A DNA stretch of 64,000 nucleotides. Origin: Nissolia schottii. Lineage: Eukaryota > Streptophyta > Magnoliopsida > Fabales > Fabaceae. The position numbers and the translations under genes were made by a program. The stretch is from NCBI GenBank assembly GCA_003254905.1, contig QANU01066119.1, positions 504,087 through 568,086 of the forward strand, written 5' to 3'. Under the pieces are notes generated by a model. It did no database searches. It worked only from the letters and a program-made list of their open reading frames with translations, and was not told the DNA's origin. Of this stretch, positions 1 through 10,130 are shown one piece after another; position 1 is the stretch's first letter; each line of letters starts with the position of its first letter.

Positions 1-2261
1 AAAAAAATTTAAGCAGCAATTAGAACATTAGTATAAGGAATAAAGAACAAAGTATTGATTTGATGGACATAATAAAATAAGTATTGGTGTGATGGTGAAA
101 TGGAATTGTAGAGAAACGAGGAGAGGAGAGAGGGGCCTGTAAAAGGGGTCATAAGTTTGAAAAGAACAGGTGAATGAGAGAAAGCTAATGACTCTCCATG
201 CACACGTCCCTTTCCCTCTCCGTTCCCCCACCTCTGCCGCCTCTCTGCCTTCTCTTTCTCTCTTTGGGAATGCCAACCATTCATTTCTTTGTGTTTTTCT
301 CATTTTCATAAAAAATTAGTATTACTGCTACTACTACACAATTTTGTCCCGCTACATTTTTTCAAAGTAAAAGTTTATTTATCAGAATTCTTATGTAAAA
401 AAAATTAATTGAATAAGTTATAAATGAGTAAAAATAATTACGTATTCATTCAAATGTAAGAATGAATGATTACACATCTCTTTGAAAAAAAGAGTTATGA
501 CAAACAAAAATCTAACGGTTTAGTATTTATTTTAATGTTTTTATTTGTATTTAAATTTCTTCAAGAAAATTGAACTTTTGAGTAAATATTATCATTTTTA
601 CTTTTTTTTTCTAAATATAATCCAGACCGAGTCGGTTTTTGATGGAGTAAAATTCTTGGAAAATTAGACTTTAATATGACTAATCAAATTATTTTTGCTA
701 TTGGATGATAAATATTTTAAAAATAATTAGTGTGATACATGACTAATTTTTAATTATAAATAATCATAAAATATTAATACATTTGAAATTGATGGAGGTC
801 TTAAAAATAATAGTGCTAATTATGTGAGGGACTCTAAAGTTTCTCTCCTAAACCCTCCATGACCGTTTTTTCATTTAAAAAAAAACACCACAAGTTTTGG
901 GTTAAGAAATAAACACTCTCATATCATGAAGACGTTTTAAATAAAAATTGGTTGAACTTAAATAAACCATGCTAAAAAGTTTATTATATAGAGATAATGA
1001 CTACATAGCATAAAAAAAAGAGACAATGACTACAATGATACATTATAGATGACAATAAAGTAAAACAAAAAATTACATACAAACAATAAGATAAACATAC
1101 AACCAGGGACATTACCCAAAAAATAATCTACAAGGATAAGACAAAAACATGTTGGATCTAAATCCTAACTAACATAAGTACTATTTTTCTAGATATACAA
1201 AGTATTAAAGTCAATGTCACATATTTCATGTTCCTAAGGAATAGGGTTAAGATAACATTATAAGAACTTAGACAATTTTATTGTTAGAATTAACTTTTAG
1301 GTTGAGTTAGACTCACTAAATTTTAAAATAACATTAGAATATATTATGTTATTTGGATATATTTAGTTTTACAAACTTTATGCTTCTCATATTCAATTTT
1401 AGGCAGGAGAAACTTTACCAAGTCGCACACGCTCCTTAATGATATGACCAACACATCTTTTATAAAACCTTGAACTATCTCCTAGGGTTGAATTATGCTC
1501 AACCAATTTTAAGATAACTTTACTTGGTAACAAAACCATTTGCTTGAATTAGATTAAATTTGTTAGTACCATTAATAACAACATGATTTAAGCAAAAATC
1601 ACTCATAACATAGTATAATGATAAATACGTATATGTTAACATCGTGTTCTACTTATAAATGAGTATAAACAACACAACTTAATAAACTTAAATACTAATA
1701 GTAATTAGTCTAATAAAACAAGTATACATAAGATAAAAAATGGAGAGAGAAGAATGACATTTATAGGTTGTGTTCGGTCTATATTATTCCATACGTGTGA
1801 TTTGAATTAATTTTATGTTGGACTTGGGCAATTTGTCACCTCACCCATCATTTATCTTTTAATGAAATTTTATTGAGACTCGCACTCTATTACATCTCAT
1901 CCAATAATAAGTAAGTCAACGCAATACGTCACTCAAAATGAGTACAAATAATATTTCTGGAAGTGCTGCTGAAGTGGCATCTCACTCTCTTGTCCCCTTC
2001 TCTTTTCTATCCCGCCCCCCTTAACAACAGTAACTCATCAATCAGGAGGATCAGATCCATAGGAAGTTTATCTGTCCATCCATCACCACAAAACACAAAA
2101 CACAAAACACAAACCCGTTCTCTTCCCTCTCACTCTCCCTTCACCTCTCTTCTCACTGATCAGTCAATCCCATCAATCAAATCAAACAAATCAGAAAAGA
2201 GAGAAGAAAATAAAAGAAAGGAAAAAGAGAAGAAAGAGGGAGAATCAACAAAAAGAGAAAT
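1..2261. other. AT-rich upstream region and 5' leader of the YABBY gene
   Basis: No coding region is supported from 1 to about 1960. A long open frame on the minus strand near 9-309 is a pyrimidine-rich stretch read backwards and lacks any protein motif. From about 1970 to 2261 the sequence becomes rich in CT, then in A and G, as in a plant 5' leader, and ends directly at the ATG of the YABBY gene. I see no certain TATA box close to this leader. Confidence 0.4.
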
Positions 2262-3132
2262 ATGTCCGCCTCATCCACTTCCTTTTCACCGGACCAGCAG
2301 CAGCAGCAGCAGCTGCACCACCACCACCTCTCTCCCTCCGACCAGCTCTGTTATGTCCATTGTAACTTCTGTGACACTGTCCTCGCGGTAACTAACTAAC
2401 TAACTTACAATTCTCATCTCTCTTTCTACCTCCCACTCAAGTACGTTGGAGTTAGTTACAACTGATTCAAGAGTTTGTTACAAGAGTCTGTTAGTGAACC
2501 TTGTTACGGTTAGTTACATCAGATTGAAGGTCTGTTAGTTTGTTATGAGAGCCGTTTCATTTCTGTTACCACCAGTTCTTTTCTTCTGACTAGCTAGCTA
2601 ATTATCCCGTTCCATTTCCATGAGTCTTTGTTAGTTAGTTACATCAGATTGAAAGTTTGCGAGTTAATTTGTTATGAAAGTGGTGAATTCTGTTAGCAGA
2701 AGCTATTAAGCTTTTGTTTTTTATTTTTCCTTTTCAGTTCAATTCAAAGCTTTGCGAGGTTGTTCAACTAATTAATTAGCCATTTTGTGCTTCTTGTTCT
2801 TGTCCTTATTCTTGTGCATTTTTTTTCTCTTTCAAATTATTTAATTATGTATAGGTGAGTGTGCCTTGCACAAGTTTGTTGAAGACTGTGACAGTGAGAT
2901 GCGGCCATTGCACCAACCTTCTCTCGGTCAACATGCGAGGGCTGCTCCTCCCTTCTCCCAATCAGCTCCACCTCGGCCACTCCTTCTTCACTCCTCAAAA
3001 CCTTCTGGTACATATATACATTTCAATATATGTGCAAATTTATATATGTGATATTAATATAAGAGCTAGGGCTTTTATTAAATTATGTGTGACTAGCTAG
3101 TATATGCTCACTTATGCATGAATTGATAAGAA

Positions 3133-3177
<45 letters not shown>

Positions 3178-4307
3178 GTATGTATAGTTGATTATGTTTT
3201 ATCTTATGAGTGTATGTCGATGGGTTTAATTTTTCTCTCTTTTTATTTTTTCAGGAGGAGATAAGGAATGCACCTTCATCAAACATGATGATGAATCATC
3301 AGCTGCCAAACCCAAATGATTTGATGATGAGCAACATTAGAGGAGGGCCAGAAGAAACCCCTAGGCCTCCACCAGCTAACAGACGTGAGATCAACTCCCC
3401 CCCCTCTTTAATTTCTTATAACTTGTTCAATTGTTGAATTCCTTACTTTGTGTTCTTTTTTTCCTTCTTACAATAATTCTTAAAACCTCCTCCTAAACCC
3501 GTAGAGGGTGAGCCTTGACACAACAACAAGATTACTGTCTTCTGGCCAATCTAACTTGGGTTAAGGCTACACCCATCTACTCTATTCCGAAGAGATTCTT
3601 CTGATACACCACCAAAGGTCAAAGCAAAGAGGAAAAAGAAAAGGAAACTCTTCTGGTGACGGTGACGCCACCTATAGTCCATATTATTTTTACACTACTT
3701 TCAATATTTTAAGCACATATGGTGGTGCCACTAAACCAATAAAGAGAGAAAAAGTGAGAGAAAAAAAGTTGTTTTCCTGTCAAAACACTCACTAGTCAAT
3801 CTCAACACGGTACTGTTGCCAAGGGTTTCTTGGTATGCTTGCAAAAGAGAGAACAATTTAATTTTTAGCACATTTATCTCATGCATAAACTTTTATCCCA
3901 TGCTTTTTCTCCCCCCCCTCCTTCTTTTCCCTTGCATAAACTTTAGTGCTTGAAATTGATTGTAAACATTGAACTTCCACATTTATCCTGTACTTTTTTG
4001 TTTCCCAACTTTCCATAATAAAATCTTAAAGGGGTGGAAATGAAACCCTCATCTTTTTCTTTTCTTTTTTTTTTTCTTAAGGGAATTGAAATTAATTAAA
4101 GAAATCAGGTTTAAAAGATTCATGAAAAAAAAAAAATCTCTTTGTGTGTGTATGTAATATGTCTCCTTGCATGCATACATTGAGTGAGACATATATAATT
4201 TCTTCCCCCGGAAATATAGTGCTGAATCCATTGGGAGAGTGATTGTTTAGAATTAGAATGATGAGGTAATGATAGAAGAGAGAAAGACAATGAAATATAG
4301 ATACATA

Positions 4308-4355
<48 letters not shown>

Positions 4356-6000
4356 NNNNNNNNNNNNNNNNNNNNNNNNNNNNNNNNNNNNNNNNNNNNN
4401 NNNNNNNNNNNNNNNNNNNNNNNNNNNNNNNNNNNNNNNNNNNNNNNNNNNNNNNNNNNNNNNNNNNNNNNNNNNNNNNNNNNNNNNNNNNNNNNNNNNN
4501 NNNNNNNNNNNNNNNNNNNNNNNNNNNNNNNNNNNNNNNNNNNNNNNNNNNNNNNNNNNNNNNNNNNNNNNNNNNNNNNNNNNNNNNNNNNNNNNNNNNN
4601 NNNNNNNNNNNNNNNNNNNNNNNNNNNNNNNNNNNNNNNNNNNNNNNNNNNNNNNNNNNNNNNNNNNNNNNNNNNNNNNNNNNNNNNNNNNNNNNNNNNN
4701 NNNNNNNNNNNNNNNNNNNNNNNNNNNNNNNNNNNNNNNNNNNNNNNNNNNNNNNNNNNNNNNNNNNNNNNNNNNNNNNNNNNNNNNNNNNNNNNNNNNN
4801 NNNNNNNNNNNNNNNNNNNNNNNNNNNNNNNNNNNNNNNNNNNNNNNNNNNNNNNNNNNNNNNNNNNNNNNNNNNNNNNNNNNNNNNNNNNNNNNNNNNN
4901 NNNNNNNNNNNNNNNNNNNNNNNNNNNNNNNNNNNNNNNNNNNNNNNNNNNNNNNNNNNNNNNNNNNNNNNNNNNNNNNNNNNNNNNNNNNNNNNNNNNN
5001 NNNNNNNNNNNNNNNNNNNNNNNNNNNNNNNTTTTTTTTTGCTTGTCTACCCCATACAAATAATTAATATATAAAATTATTTAATTTGAACACTTTTTTA
5101 TTACTTTTGATGGAATATTGGGTGGCATAACCATCACATCATATTTTGAATTTTCAGGGATGAGATCCAACGTATCAAGGCTGGGAATCCTGATATAAGC
5201 CACAGAGAGGCCTTCAGTGCAGCTGCAAAGAATGTGAGATCCAAGGAGATTCTTATAAGCCTTGCTCTCTTTAGTGTGATTTCCCGTTTTAGGTTTATTT
5301 TCCCAATCTTTACTAAATTAAAAGTTTTTTCTTCTCTCTTTGTTTAATCAAGTATACATGTCTAAACCAAACTTGGCTGCCTTTCAAGACTTTTTTTATG
5401 TTCCTTACGTGTGGGGTCCACAATTTTTTTTCTCCTTTGTTTCAGTGGGCCCACTTTCCACACATTCATTTCGGACTTATGCCTGACCATCAACCCGTGA
5501 AGAAAGCTAATGTTCACCAGGTACTTTGAGAAACCCTAGCTACTGTCACCTCCTTTTCTTTTAGCAGCACATTAAAGAAAAAGTTTTCTTTGATCTCAGA
5601 AATGTTATGCTAGGTGTGTTTTAAATTACACAGAGGACAACAATTAAATTTTACTTTGAGAGGATTTGATACTTATAGCATGTTTGTTTGGTTTTCTCAA
5701 GGGAATATTAGAATTGATTAAAAATTTCTCAATTTTAAGGTATTAGTATTAATTATGAGTATTGACACCTAAAAATCAAACATACTATTAATATACTTTA
5801 AATGTCATTTGTTCTGTTATTTGAAACATAATCAACATCACATTTTAGGATTTTTTCACATTGAATGAGAAAAGGGGCTTCTCTTATTTCTAGGGTTTCT
5901 AACCCTAAAATTCTGCGTTTTGTTGTAGGAAGCTGAGGACGTGCTTATGAAAGATGGGTTTTTCTCATCACCGGCAAACGTAGGTGTCTCTCCCTACTAG
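2262..6000 (+). CDS. YAB1: YABBY transcription factor, FIL/YAB1 clade (seven exons, exon 4 in assembly gap)
   Basis: Plant-specific nuclear transcription factor. Members of the FIL/YAB1/YAB3 clade promote abaxial identity and lamina growth in leaves and flowers. Visible exons are 2262-2387, 2855-3007, 3255-3384, 5158-5233, 5446-5520 and 5929-6000, all with GT-AG introns. Exon 4, expected to carry the start of the YABBY domain (the segment before [11 protein letters not shown]), must lie in the N run 4356-5031. The protein begins [10 protein letters not shown], has a six-Gln and a four-His run (residues 12-22), then a C2C2 zinc finger with Cys 34, 37, 58 and 61 split by intron 1. The HMG-like YABBY domain follows in exons 5-6 ([29 protein letters not shown]), and the tail ends NVGVSPY. 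The start is set by the family N-terminus. Length (about 215 residues when exon 4 is allowed for) is normal. I see no lesion; the gene is probably functional. Exact orthology (YAB1 versus YAB3) needs a tree. Confidence 0.95.
2509..2680 (+). repeat. Repeated segment inside YABBY intron 1
   Basis: A segment beginning GTTAGTTACATCAGATTGAA occurs at 2509 and again at 2634, each followed by similar sequence ending near TTTGTTATGAAAG or TTTGTTATGAGAG. The two copies are about 43 bases long and 125 bases apart. They could be a local duplication or a repeated regulatory element in the first intron. Confidence 0.6.
3138..3185. repeat. TA and TGTA microsatellite in YABBY intron 2
   Basis: An uninterrupted (TA)n tract runs into several TGTA units. 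It lies inside intron 2 of the YABBY gene and is probably length-variable. Confidence 0.85.
4313..4355. repeat. GA microsatellite at the edge of the assembly gap
   Basis: A (GA)n tract of more than 40 bases runs directly into the run of N. The repeat is the likely reason the assembly broke in YABBY intron 3. Confidence 0.85.
4356..5031. other. Assembly gap (N run) hiding YABBY exon 4
   Basis: 676 unknown bases. Open frames drawn through it are meaningless. By comparison with the family, one short coding exon linking ANR(P) to the DEIQRIKAG exon must be here. Confidence 0.95.
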
Positions 6001-7539
6001 AAAAAAGAAAGTGTTTATTTATTAGGGTTTCTGAGTGTTGTTACTCTTGTCCTTTATGTAATATTGTACTAAGACTTTGTCATATGCATATTAATGTTGT
6101 GCACTTTGTGTTAGTACTTAGTGTTAAAAGCTGTTAGTTTGTGTTACCATGAAAGCTGGAGGAGGGGAATTTCTGACGAAACCTAGTTAGATTAGTTCAT
6201 CTGAAAAACGAAGATGGTATATTTTCTGTTGAACTGGTCCCATATTAATGAATGACTTTGTAATGTAGAAATTAAGCTCCTGAAAGTACAATCTTTTCGA
6301 AGGTTTTTCCCTTTTTCATTTGTTTGAATATTATGCTCTTAATTTTAAAGTATTGAACCTTTTTTTTGCTTTTTATTAAATTCTTTACTCACTCGGTGAT
6401 TTTTGTTTATATATATACACACATATATATATATATCCCTCTTAACCAGAAGTACCAATACAATAACCGATGTTTGTTTTAAAGCATGCCAAATTATTTT
6501 TGGTAATAATATATTTTTATTATTTGTTTTAAGTTTTAGACAAATATTTCTATGTTAATTACTCTCAAAAAGTTAATAGTCCAACATTTTGATAAGTTTT
6601 TATTCCTATTAGCGAGGTTCGTTTCTGCCAAGCAAATACTTTTTTTTTAGGGAGTATTTATTTTTAATGGTAACCATAAGTGTAATGGTAATAAGTAGTG
6701 AGTAGTTATCATAAATTGTAACCATAAGGGTAAAATTGGAAATAAAGTTGGATACCAAAGAGCGATTATTTTCTGGTATCCTCTTTGTTGTATTGTATAG
6801 ATTATAAGGATTGGTAACGAAACATTTTGATAGGATAGGCTATGGTTTGGAGTAATACAGGAGCAATAGAGTATCAACAAGAAGGAAAACAATATAAAAG
6901 GTGACAACTTTTTTCTCTGCATTCATTCAACATAAGGATTCCTTAAATACAACGAGAAGATCCTACCCTAATTTCAGCAGGAATTATAAGACAAACTACC
7001 AATCCTTATCCTAATAACCTAATCATTCCAAGGATCATGGTTGTGCAAACATTTTCCTGCTGGCTGTCTTGTACGAAAAGGTTACAGCTCATGCATGTAG
7101 TCATTCCAGCCAAAAGGCCTCTTCTTCATGCTATTGGGCCTTGTAGTAGTGTTGCCAAGTGGAATCCTCTGGTCGTAACCCCAATCCACTGGACCAGAAG
7201 ACGCGAATTCGTTGGGTCAGCCTCGTTTGGTTGAGTTGCTAAAATTACCAATGGGCGTAACAGGGGTTGATTAGTTCTCAGTTTTGCAGGCGGTAGAGTA
7301 GTGAATGAAGTGAGAGGCGGTAGAGTGGTTGATAGGAAGGTATGGTTTTAGGTCGGAGGCCATAAACTACTTCGGAGGCGGTTAATCCTGTGGAAGAGTG
7401 TGTTGTGGTGTTGCAACACCATTCAACCTAATGTAGGAAACGACCCCATGTTGATGGGTGATTGTGCATAAAAGCACTCACGTATTTTTAGTATCTGATT
7501 AACTACTTCATGAAATGGCCACCAAAAATTTGTTGTACG
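6001..7539. other. YABBY 3' flank and gene-poor DNA
   Basis: The first 300 bases or so are the YABBY 3' untranslated region. Further on the DNA is AT-rich with a TA/CA microsatellite near 6410-6435. From about 6650 to 7440 there are short open frames on both strands but none resembles a known protein. This part may belong to the CACTA remnant to its right. Confidence 0.35.
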
Positions 7540-7885
7540 TTCAACTCGAGATGTTTACAAAACTGTTTCAAATCTATTATTGCCTTCTCGTTGTCCTTGG
7601 TCTAATCGGTGTCCATAGCAGTATGCATTATATTATCAATAACATTTTTTTTTTCAATATGTATAACATCTAGACAATGATGAATCAAGTTATCTTTCTA
7701 ATACAACAAATCTTAGAATATACTCTTCTTAGTTCAGTTACGTTCTTCCCCGTATCCTTGAAACCTAACAACTTTGCCAACTTCAGTAATCTTCGAAAGA
7801 TGTCTAACCCTCCTTAGAATCTCAGGGCCAGTTAATCTTTATGGAGGCTCTTCATTTTCAATTATGTTCTTCCAAAATCCATATA
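7540..7885 (-). pseudogene. CACTA (En/Spm) TNP2-like transposase remnant
   Basis: Read on the minus strand in one frame, this stretch gives a series of blocks known from plant TNP2-type transposases of CACTA elements: GPEILRRVRHLSK, then KKSIF*DLLY*KDNLIHH, then CLDVIHIEKKNVIDNI, then TKDNEKAIIDLKQFCKHLEL. The equivalents in the family are the HPG/GPEIL-HL block, the KKSIFF-LPYW block, LDVMHIEKNV and the TKDNEKARLDL block. At least five stop codons interrupt the frame (after EEPP, ERN, KSIF, LLY and MDTD), so the gene is long dead. The rest of the transposase is not recognisable. I am confident of the family because several separate blocks fall in the right order and spacing. Confidence 0.8.
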
Positions 7886-9275
7886 GACTATTCCTAAACG
7901 TGTGTCCGGGTTCCAAGAATACTCTGTGGCAATCAAACTAGGAATTTTTTACTCCATATGGTTGCCAGAATGCTTTTCCATCCTGCAAATTTATCTGTCG
8001 GTATTTAATTTTCCTCTAAGTGGGAAATTTTTCGCCCATAAGAAATGTTGCGTTTCATTTTTGGGATTATTGTTAGATTTGGTAACCTTATCGGCAGATT
8101 TATTCGCCGATAATGCCCACCACGTCTTTAAATACGAGATACTCCCATTATTCCTTATTTTCTATACCCTTTCCACTCTCTCCACCACCCACCTGCTGTC
8201 GTCAACCTCGCCACCACCCCCATCACCACTACTCCACAGCCCACCATAGCCACGCCCCTACCACGGCCCCACGCCCCAGCCGTTGTTGTCCCTGCTAGGG
8301 CTGCTCACGGTTCAGATCGGATCCAATATGACTAACAAGTCTATCCAACCAACCAATTCGACGAGCGGATCGATCGGATTAGATTTCAGATTTTTGGGGA
8401 AGCTATCCGATCTGACCCAATCCGATAGTAAATGGGTCAGATTGGGTTGGAATGCGGATAACCAATTATTTTTAGAAAAAGTAAAAAAACCTGTTTCATA
8501 ATTCAAATTTCAAAATTCAGCTCACTACGTTTAAAAAGTAAAGTATAATGAAGAATGTCATGTTATATAACCTGTTATAGCATAATGACAAATAAATGGA
8601 AGGATTCAATAGATGTAAATAATAAATACTAGCAATAGTTGCAACAAAATACTGGCAGCAGTATCAATGATGAGCTATCAAAATTAAAACAGAAACAAGT
8701 AACACCTATTAAAAATAAACACAATGCCCAAATTTGCATAGCAGATCAAATGTCGCAGTTACAATTTCACAGATTTTGGGAGCTAGCAACAAACAAAAAA
8801 ATGGAAGGAATGAATAAAACGAACAAGAAAAAAGAAATGGGAAAAAGACAGAGAAGAATGAAAAATAAATAGAGTTTGCAAGTGACAAACTTGAGAAAAA
8901 ATGAAGGGAGAGTGAGGAAAAAGGGGAAAAAATAAAGAAGAAGGTGAAAAGAGTGGAGAGATGAGAGAAAATCAATAATATTTATTATTGGGGTGCAAAT
9001 AGTGTACATATTTTTGTGTCCGCATAGGCATTTTTGTTTTCACAAATTAAGTTCTGCCATAATCTTTTCCATTAATGGTCACGCCGATAATTTTCATTTT
9101 TTTACTTATTGAATATCTTTAACAAATTTATTGTACTTAATGTTGGAACTCTATTTTATATATATACACACACACACATTACCATATTAAAAATTAAGTC
9201 AGTTTTACCAACAAAATTTTTCCGTCGGTAAAATTGAAAGATTATTTTTATGAGTGTTACCAAACAAATTTTTAA
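7886..9275. mobile_element. Probable CACTA flank with decayed repeats
   Basis: Next to the transposase remnant the DNA carries repeated short pieces of the kind CGGCAGATTTATTCGCCGAT and CCGTCGGTAAAA, scattered at about 8000, 8090, 9080 and 9215 and again near 9755. Such subterminal repeats are typical of CACTA elements. A separate segment at 8300-8480, starting GGGCTGCTCACGGTTCAGAT, looks like the end of another DNA transposon, but no partner end was found. The open frames at 8639-9009 are purine or pyrimidine runs. Boundaries are uncertain. Confidence 0.4.
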
Positions 9276-9641
9276 GGGTTAAATATGTTTTTAATTCTTG
9301 AAAAATTATAAATTTTGTTTTACTCTGAAAATTATTCTTGTTAGGAAATCGTCCTTAACAAATTTTTTTTGGTAGAATTTAATCTCTGCCTTTAAGTTGG
9401 GTTGTTAACTGCTGATGACAATTTACTTGGACACATGGTAGGCGACATGCCCACGCAAAATTGACACGTGACATACGTGAACTGTCACGTGGCCAAGTTA
9501 ATTGCCACATTAACAACACAGCTTGACGGCAATGACTATATCATACAAAAAAAATTTGTCAAGAACTATTTCCTAACAAATTTTTGTCCAAAGTAAAACA
9601 CAAAATTTATAATTTTTAGGGATTAAAAACATATTTACCCT
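9276..9641. mobile_element. Mutator-type MITE with 9-bp TSD
   Basis: The element is 366 bases long. Its ends are inverted repeats of nearly 50 bases with a few mismatches (left GGGTTAAATATGTTTTTAAT, right end reading AGGGTAAATATGTTTTTAAT on the other strand). It is flanked by a perfect 9-base direct repeat AATTTTTAA at 9267-9275 and 9642-9650. A 9-base duplication is the hallmark of Mutator-like transposition. It has no coding capacity. It sits inside the CACTA remnant. Confidence 0.85.
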
Positions 9642-9650
9642 AATTTTTAA

Positions 9651-10130
9651 TGTATTTTCAACAGAAATTCGGTCAATAAATACAAAAACAAATATAAATG
9701 GTCCTATTAAATGGAAAAATATTGGAATCTAGCAAAATTTTTGTCGGTAACATTTCTCACTTTTTGGTGGAATTTGTAATTCGAGCCGTGTTATGTTCGT
9801 AATCTTATACCAAAACTCTTAAAAAGAGGAGTAAGTATTGTAACTCATTTTCATATTGCCTTATTTATAATTATGATTGCCTCTACTCTCTTTTAACCTA
9901 TGTATCACACCACTACAATTGAACAGAATATCTCCCCCGTAAACTAGGCTCATGCCCTCAGGACCTCAAGGTCTAAAATGAGATTGCGTTGCATCATCAA
10001 TTGCAAAGTCTTTTCGACCGAAATAAAAAACAAAAATTGCAAGGTCTTTATAAACTACAAGGAATTACTTCCAACTTTCCAAATTCTCAAGTATAAAAGC
10101 CATCAAAAGAGGGGCCTCGGGGCGGTGAGT
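9651..10130. other. Gene-poor DNA with possible CACTA terminus
   Basis: This continues the CACTA-like sequence (GTCGGTAACATTTCTC near 9755). At 9911 there is CACTACAATTGAAC, which resembles a CACTA terminus but has no visible partner. No coding region. Confidence 0.3.

Noticed and set aside
9-309. Open frames on the minus strand at the window start
   Set aside because: They come from a CT-rich stretch, have no known motif and end in AT-rich sequence.
2281-2330. CRISPR or other array from repeated CAG/CAC units
   Set aside because: It is a coding Gln/His run in YABBY exon 1.
1963-2391. Open frame of 142 codons overlapping YABBY exon 1
   Set aside because: It is in another frame from the YABBY exon and reads its leader; composition is low-complexity Ser/Lys/Glu.
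4253-5067. Long open frames across the first N run
   Set aside because: They are produced by unknown bases and the GA repeat.
8639-9009. Overlapping Phe/Ser- and Lys-rich open frames
   Set aside because: Purine-rich low-complexity DNA read on both strands.
9911-9924. CACTA terminus CACTACAATTGAAC
   Set aside because: No partner end or target duplication; short match may be chance.
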